DNA from: Apteryx mantelli
Lineage: Eukaryota > Chordata > Aves > Apterygiformes > Apterygidae
DNA length: 64,000 nt
Direction of reading: 5' to 3'
NCBI RefSeq assembly: GCF_036417845.1
Contig: NC_089979.1
Span: 52,862,275-52,926,274, forward strand
The translations under genes were made by a program, and so were the position numbers. Under the pieces are notes generated by a model. The model saw only the letters and a program-made list of their open reading frames with translations, was not told the DNA's origin and did not search any database. This document shows, piece by piece, positions 58,298-64,000 of the stretch (position 1 is the stretch's first letter; every line of letters starts with the position of its first letter).

Positions 58298-59537
58298 GGA
58301 AATCATGCTTAACCAGTCGGATAGCCTTCTATGATGGAATGACTGGCTGGGTAGATGAGGGGAGAGCAGTGGATGTTGTCTACCTTGACTTCAGCGAGGC
58401 TTTTGACACTGTCTCCCCTAACATCCTCATAGGGAAGCTCAGGAAGTGTGGGTTAGATGAGTGGACAGTGAGGTGGACTGAGAACTGGCTGAATGGCAGA
58501 GCTCAGAGGGTTGTGATCAGTGGCACAGAGTCTAGTTGGAGGCCTGTAGCTAGCGGTGTCCCCCAGGGGTCAGTCCTGGGTCCAGTCTTGTTCAACTTCT
58601 TCATCAATGACCTGGATGAAGGGACAGAGTGCACCCTCAGCAAGTTTGCTGACGATACCAAACTGGGAGGAGTGGCTGATACGCCAGAGGGCTGTGCTGC
58701 CATTCAGAGAGACCTGGACAGGCTGGAGAGGTGGGCGGAGAGGAACCTCATGAAGTTCAACAGAGGGAAGTGCAGGGTCCTGCACCTGGGGAGGAATAAC
58801 CCCATGCACCAGGACAGGTTGGGGGTTGACCTGCTGGAAAGCAGCTCTGCTGAGAAGGACCTGGGAGTGCTGGTGGACACCAAGTTAAGCATGAGGCAGC
58901 AATGTGCCCTTGTGACCAAGAAGGCCAATGGTATCCTGGGGTGCATCAGGAAGAGTGTTGCCAGCAGGTCGAGGGAGGTGATCCTCCCCCTCTACTCAGC
59001 CCTGGTGAGGCCACATCTGGAGTACTGCGTCCAGTTCTGGGCTCCCCAGGACAAGAGGGATGTGGCACTACTGGAGCAAGTCCAGCGAAGGGCTACAAAG
59101 ATGATTAGGGGACTGGAGCATCTCTCTTATGAGGAAAGGCTGAGAGAGCTGGGCCTGTTTAGCCTGGAGAAGAGAAGGCTGAGAGGAGATCTTATCAATG
59201 TGTACAAGCATCTGAAGGGAGGGTGTCGAGAGGATGGGACCAGACTCTTTTCAGTGGTGCTGAGCAACAAGACACGAGGCAACGGGCACAAACTGAAACA
59301 CAGACAGTTCCATCTGAACATGAGGAAAAACTTCTTCACTGTGAGGGTGACAGAGCACTGGCACAGGTTGCCCCAAGAGGTTGTGGAGTCTCCTTCTCTG
59401 GAGATATTCAAAACCCGCCTGGACGCAATCCTGTGCAATGTGCTCTAGGTGACCCTGCTTGAGCAGGGGGGTTGGACTAGATGATCTCCAGAGGTCCCTT
59501 CCAACCTCAGCGATTCTGTGATTCTGTGATTCTGTGA
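58298..59537 (+). mobile_element. CR1 LINE copy 2 (5'-truncated, young, nested in older CR1)
   Basis: Collinear with copy 1 at a constant offset of 2758 bases, from ggaaatcatgctt to the (gattctgt)n tail, with no indel. It interrupts an older antisense CR1. A TTCTTG word sits at the left edge (58292-58297) and again at the right (59538-59543), possibly a 6-bp target-site duplication, though part of it may be the CR1 tail. About 120 bases more 5'-truncated than copy 1. Confidence 0.93.
58339..59448 (+). CDS. CR1 ORF2 C-terminal part: reverse transcriptase, intact frame (nested copy)
   Basis: 369 residues from an internal Met, but the frame is open from the element's 5' edge. Motif A Asp17 (YLDFSEAFD), motif B at 72-82 and motif C FADD at 103-106 are intact, with the normal ORF2 stop. 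Against copy 1 the shared part differs at two residues (Ala-to-Thr in ALV[A/T]KKAN, Tyr-to-Asp in APQ[Y/D]KRD). Truncated at the 5' end and not autonomous. Confidence 0.9.
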   Translation: MTGWVDEGRAVDVVYLDFSEAFDTVSPNILIGKLRKCGLDEWTVRWTENWLNGRAQRVVISGTESSWRPVASGVPQGSVLGPVLFNFFINDLDEGTECTLSKFADDTKLGGVADTPEGCAAIQRDLDRLERWAERNLMKFNRGKCRVLHLGRNNPMHQDRLGVDLLESSSAEKDLGVLVDTKLSMRQQCALVTKKANGILGCIRKSVASRSREVILPLYSALVRPHLEYCVQFWAPQDKRDVALLEQVQRRATKMIRGLEHLSYEERLRELGLFSLEKRRLRGDLINVYKHLKGGCREDGTRLFSVVLSNKTRGNGHKLKHRQFHLNMRKNFFTVRVTEHWHRLPQEVVESPSLEIFKTRLDAILCNVL

Positions 59538-60090
59538 TTCTTGTTTTTTGGTTCGTGCTCATTTTCTCTTGTCCTGTCACTGGGCATCACTGAGAAGAGT
59601 CTGACTCTGTCTTCTTTTCTCCCCCATCAGGTATTTATACACACTGGTAAGACCTCTCCCGAGCCTTCTCTTCTCCAGGCTGAACAGTCCCAGCTCTCTC
59701 AGCCTCTCCTCATTTGTCAGATGCTCCAGTCCCTTAACCATCTTCACGACTCTTCGATGAACTCGCTCCAGCAAGTACATGTCTCTCTTGTACTGGGGAA
59801 CCCAGCACAGGATGCAGCACTCCAGGTGTGGCCTCACCAGGGCTGAACAGAGGGGAAGGATGGCCCCCCTTGACCTGCTGGCAACACTCTGCCTAATGTG
59901 GCCCAGGAGGCCGTTGGCCTTCTTTGTCGCAAGGGCCCACTGCTGGTTCATGGTCAACTTGTTCACCAGGACCCCAGGTTCTTTTCTGCCAAGCTGCTTT
60001 CCAGCTGATTGGCCCCAGCTTGTACCAGTGCATGGGGTTATTCCTCCCCAGGTGCAGGACTTGGCATTTTCCCTTTGCTGAATTTCAAAT
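59538..60090 (-). mobile_element. Older CR1, antisense, 5' part (host of nested copy)
   Basis: Continuation of the host CR1 on the minus strand, covering the ORF2 region corresponding to residues from the reverse-transcriptase palm/thumb boundary to the segment just before the nested insertion. Similarity fades near 60090, its 5' truncation or decay point. Together with 58060-58297 it gives about 790 bases of host element. Confidence 0.88.
59577..59966 (-). pseudogene. Decayed CR1 ORF2 fragment
   Basis: 129 codons still open, containing [25 protein letters not shown] and related CR1 ORF2 motifs, but truncated on both sides: by decay upstream and by the reading frame ending in the nested-insertion area. 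Clearly homologous to the two young copies but far more diverged. Not functional. Confidence 0.85.
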
Positions 60091-62269
60091 CATCACTCCC
60101 AAGGGAAGGAGCCCATGTCTGGTCTCCTCCATCTGTCTGTTAGTTCAGATAAGGCAGCGTACACAGCCTTGACTGAGTCAGTCTAGTCAGGCAGGTACAC
60201 AAGAGTGTGGGCAATGCATGAAAATAAAATGTCTCTTTTTAGCCTCCAATGACCTGTCACATTTGGTCCTTTCTCTTCTATGTGTTTGGCCTGGGGGAGT
60301 CTAATGAGTGCATTGCAACCTGCCAAGGATCACTAGCAGAGACACTGGTGGGTGGATCTGCATGGGGAAGGGTTTCCCTCCCTCTCTCCTATCTTCTTGC
60401 AGAAGACAGCTTTGAGCCAGCCTCACTACCTGGGGAACATGACGTGAGGAGGAGTGACATTTTGTCAACCCTCTGCTCTGAAACGGTTGAGTAAGGTCAA
60501 ATGTTTCACAGAGAACTGCTTCTCACTGTAGACTTCTACCCATTGATTTAATTTTATATAGATAGGTTACTATCCTTTAATTCATTTCACTGGATTTTTC
60601 TCAAAAGTTGATTAGATAAGAATTTACCTTTAGCTTTCATTTAAGATTCAGCTAAACCTGGTCTTGCTCTGAGGTCTAAGAGGTAACAGACTGAAAATCA
60701 GTGCAAATGTCTGTGAGGTTGGCTCAGGAAATGATACTGTTGATAAAGCTGCCCTTAGGATCTGGAAGTTAAACAGCTGGGGCTCTTCAGAAGCTGTTTT
60801 TACCAGTCCATGTGTTTTAAGATGGAGCATCTTTAACTTATTAACAGACATTTCTTATGCCTTAACCTTCTGTCCAGAACATCTCCAGGCTCCCTCTCCC
60901 TTCTGGCTCCCAAGACCTGCCAGTGGGCACCAGGCCATCCAGCTTTCTGCCGAAGAGCTTGCCTCTCTCTGAACTGTCCCAGCCATCCTCAGCTCCTGAG
61001 CAGACACCACTGTAATTCTGCTCTGTAATGCCTGTCCTGGTGCTCAGCCTTGCAAACTCTTATTTCCTGCCAGTTACTGAGAAATTGCAACCATTCAGTA
61101 GCATTTTTCAGTAAATTCAGCCACCCCTAGCTACCTGCTTATGCTTTTGCCTCTAGAAGTCGAGCCAGGGAGACTGACAGTTACCATTAAAGAGAGCTTG
61201 CCAAATACATGGTGTTTCTAACTTTGTTAGTGGTGATAATAGGAAATTGGAGTTGGTAACTCAAGAGGTCCTTTCTAGTATTATTCCAGATGAAATGTGC
61301 TAGATAAATTTCAGATAAAAATCTGTTCCAAACAGCTTCTGGTATTCCCATAACTGTTCATCTGCTCATACTGGGATTGTAAATTCCTTTTGAGTAACTG
61401 TTGTGAAAGTCTGCCAGTCATTTCAGGATAGCTTATGGCAGTCACTCAAGTGGTTTATAATTACCTCTAGGTATGTCTATAAATTTGAAAAGAATAACAG
61501 CTCTATTCTCAAATGTGACATCTTTTCAACTCACTTTAAATAGGACCTCTGACTGGGTCAACAACATTCACAGAAAGTGGAATACATTTTCCAGCTGCTC
61601 TGGTTTCACTGTTAACTCACAGTTACGAAATAAACCTACAGGATGATTTTTCTTAAAGTAATGAGCTATTTGAATTCCTTATTTAACTTTTGGTCTTTTT
61701 ATTTTTCATTAAGCTTTATTAGTCTTTCCTTAGTTAGAAATATTGATTCTAGTTTTGTAAAGAAGGCCAAACAGTAGCAGCTTATTTTTATCCGTTGTTC
61801 AAATAAAGCAGGACAGGAATGAATCACAAATCATTTAGTTACAATATTAGCACAAGTTTGGGATATAAAATTCTGCATTCCATTTTGTTGATTCATTTAC
61901 CAGGATCATAATCAGTTAATTCCCCAACAAGTTGTAGGGCTGCACACAGGCCAGCCAAAGCTCCCTGATACTTGGGTGCTGTTTCTTCCATCAGTAGCAA
62001 GAGACAACCTGAACAGCTGCCATCTGAATGACCAGTGCTAGATACATCCACTGGAATGAGAAACTAGTTTGTGAATGTAAGGCCACTGATACCGCAATAT
62101 TAGGTCAGCCTCGGTACTCTGGTTCTGGCCCTGACCCTTGCCTCTGACTGTGGCTAGTAGCCAAGGCTTGGGAGGGTGAAGAGGGCATGCACCATTTTTA
62201 CACACACACTTCTACAACCAGCCAGTGCTTCCTGAGCCAGAGTTTGTCCACACACTTACGTTTCCTAAT
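60091..62269. other. Intergenic DNA, no gene seen
   Basis: No recognisable gene or repeat. Open frames are under 85 codons. Slightly GC-richer between 60090 and 60500 and near 60880-61010. Confidence 0.45.
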
Positions 62270-62411
62270 CATCTTTATAACCACCCTCCATTAATTTCTC
62301 TAGCCCTTTTTTGAAGCCATTTATACTTTTACTCTCCCCTACATCCTCTAGCAATGTGTCTGACAGTTTAATTGTGCTTAATGAAAAAGTACTTCAACTG
62401 GTTTGCTATCA
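62270..62411 (-). mobile_element. Ancient CR1/L3-like LINE, antisense, segment 1
   Basis: The + strand phrase ttgaagccatttatac..ctacatcctctagcaatg..cagtttaattgtgc..gaaaaagtacttc matches the reverse complement of an old amniote CR1/L3-type region in the right order. Heavily diverged. Confidence 0.6.
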
Positions 62412-62812
62412 AGGCCCTGGGCACCTACAGATGCTAATTGCCCTGAGCAGTCTCACCTAGGACCCTCACCCATGCACCATCACTCACAGGCCTGGGAACC
62501 CCTTTTAAGCCCATGCCCCTGTGTTTGGTCCTTGCCTGAACCTTGTTGCATGTGGGTATTGTGGGCCTGGCCTTATTGACTTGACTTTCTGGCTTGTCCT
62601 TGGACATGCTTTGTGACGAGGGACATGTCTGTTGGCTGAACCTGGAGACTGTCACCGGACCGCTCTGCTCGCCTTGTTTGGATGCTGTGGGAGCGCACTC
62701 TTGCAGGTGAGGTTGCTGCCCTGCCTGCCTTGCTGTCACCCCCTGCTCCTGGCTCACCTCCCCTTGGGAGCAGCCCACTCGTGCTGCTACCTGACAGCCT
62801 GTTGCATGGCAA
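62412..62812. other. Unassigned ~400-bp GC-richer segment interrupting an ancient LINE
   Basis: Between two segments that look consecutive in the old CR1/L3-like element lies about 400 bases of different, GC-richer sequence (ggccctgggcacctacag ... ctgacagcctgttgcat). It may be an inserted mobile element such as a solo LTR or SINE, or unrelated sequence. I see no clear terminal repeats. Short TTGC words flank both edges. Boundaries are plus or minus 15 bases. Confidence 0.35.
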
Positions 62813-63700
62813 TCTCATCGAATACCCTTCAGCTCTTGTACTGTGTGTGAATAATACTTCCCAAATCATGTTTGGTGCCTTTCAGGAGTTCAGAGGTGAC
62901 ATACCTCCCTCAGTTATCTCTCTTCCTAGCTGAAGAGATCTCGTCTATCTAGTTTCTCCTTTTGTGGCACTGCAACTATCTTTTTAGTCTTCTGTGCACT
63001 TTTTTTTCTGGGTTGGCTATATCTTCTTAAAGAAAGAAGAGCTATAGCTATATCTAGTGTCCATCTGTATACCCTTGTCAGGGATTTATACAGTGGCAAA
63101 ATGATGTTTTTAGCTTTGTTCTCTACCTTTTCCAATAATTCCTATTATCCTGTTTGCCTGTTGTCATGCATTAAGTTGAAGTTTTCTGAGAACTGTCCAA
63201 AATGACTCCAACTTTCCTCCCCAAGTGGTAATAGCTGGTTTAGAGTCCATCACTGCTTTTATATACAGATTTTTTTTTCCAATGTGCATTACTCTGCATT
63301 AATTGGCACTGAATTTGATATGTCATATTATTGCCATGTCACCCAGTATCGTGAGATCATTCTTCACATTGTGTTAGTTTCTGACTATCTGAAAAGAATC
63401 TGTGTCACTTGGAAATCCAGTTATCTCACTATTCATATCCTTTCCATTTATGAATACTGAACAGCACAGTTCCTAGCACAGATCCTTGAAGGATCTAGGT
63501 GTAACTTCTCTCTGGTGAAAGCCAGATCTAGTCCAGCTTTTTGTGTCCCTAACTTCTAACTGGTTGTGAACTCATGAGAGACCTTCCCTCTCATAACTTG
63601 ACAACTAAATATACCTAGGAAAAGGGAGGACATTAGGAGCTTTTTGAAAATCTGAGAATATTCTGTCACTTGGAGCACCTTGGGCACACCAGTCTCTTTC
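62813..63700 (-). mobile_element. Ancient CR1/L3-like LINE, antisense, segment 2 (reverse-transcriptase region)
   Basis: Ordered matches to antisense CR1-superfamily phrases: cagctcttgtactgtgtgtgaataatacttcc, then attactctgcattaattggcactgaatttgatatg, then catttatgaatactgaacagcacagttcctagcacagatcct, then catgagagaccttccctctcataact. These correspond to the region upstream of and around the RT catalytic motifs in the sense direction. Many stops; long dead. Confidence 0.6.
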
Positions 63701-64000
63701 CAGAATTCTAATAGATCTGTGGGCCATGACTTTTTTTCTTTTCTACCAAACTTGGCTCTTTCTGGCTATATCACATTTATCTATGTAATCACTAATTCCA
63801 GCCTTCATTACTCCTCCATTTCTACCTCCTTAATCCCCAGAGACACAAGTAAAAGGAAATAGGTGCTGCTACCAGTGCAGGTTGGTTCTTTGCACTTATT
63901 CATGCCTACAAATCCCTTGTTATTGACTCATCTGACTGTACAATCTCACTAGTACAGTTGTTCTCACAGCACATCACTTTGAATATGGAATTGGAATCAT
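63701..64000. other. Window end, no gene seen
   Basis: AT-rich sequence with no recognisable feature. It may include the decayed 5' part of the LINE to its left. Confidence 0.4.

Noticed and set aside
58060-59537. Classic twin-priming 5' inversion as an explanation for the antisense-sense CR1 junction at 58297
   Set aside because: The antisense piece is much more diverged than the sense copy and continues on the other side of it at the matching CR1 position. Nesting explains this and a single inverted insertion does not.
1-64000. CRISPR arrays, operons, tRNA/rRNA genes or prokaryotic mobile elements
   Set aside because: None seen. GT-AG introns, CpG islands, microsatellites and CR1 LINEs make this vertebrate nuclear DNA.

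Overview
The window is vertebrate nuclear DNA, almost certainly from a bird. The single recognisable cellular gene is ADCYAP1, the precursor of PACAP, read on the + strand from about 7.9 to 15.3 kb. Two lines of evidence point to a bird. The PACAP peptide begins His-Ile-Asp, with the Ile2 known from chicken where mammals have Ser2. The young interspersed repeats are CR1 LINEs ending in the avian-type (GATTCTGT)n tail. No operons, CRISPR arrays or tRNA/rRNA genes were seen.

Layout. 1-6.1 kb is AT-rich upstream DNA with an old antisense CR1 remnant (about 1.2-1.44 kb) and an isolated CpG-rich block (1.73-2.16 kb). 6.15-12.43 kb is a chain of CpG islands holding the promoter region and the gene. 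There is a probable non-coding exon 1 ending at a consensus donor (8530). Four coding exons follow: 8791-8891, 10725-10859, 11361-11456 and 12408-12594. They join in frame to a 172-residue precursor made of signal peptide, cryptic peptide, GHRH-like peptide (PRP) and PACAP38/27 with GKR and GRR amidation sites. The 3'UTR probably runs to an AATAAA at 15262 and contains a GA microsatellite, an AT-rich stretch and an unexpected GC-rich block with a 9-bp minisatellite (14.54-14.74 kb).

15.3-55.4 kb looks like a gene desert, which fits the gene-poor flank known beside ADCYAP1 in other amniotes. I could defend no protein-coding gene there. It holds old CR1/L3-like remnants, microsatellites, a perfect 90-bp tandem duplication (31.82-32.00 kb) and a purine-biased 2-kb stretch. 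55.4-60.1 kb is a CR1 cluster. Two nearly identical, same-strand, 5'-truncated CR1 copies have intact reverse-transcriptase reading frames exactly 2758 bp apart. The second sits inside an older, decayed, antisense CR1. 62.27-63.70 kb is a very old antisense CR1/L3-like copy that appears to be split by an unassigned insertion of about 400 bp.

Exon junctions rest on splice consensus, frame continuity and family knowledge. Repeat assignments rest on recognised family phrases and direct copy-to-copy comparison. No database search or alignment program was run. Many long open frames in the 6-14 kb CpG-rich zone are artefacts of low stop-codon density and were left out.
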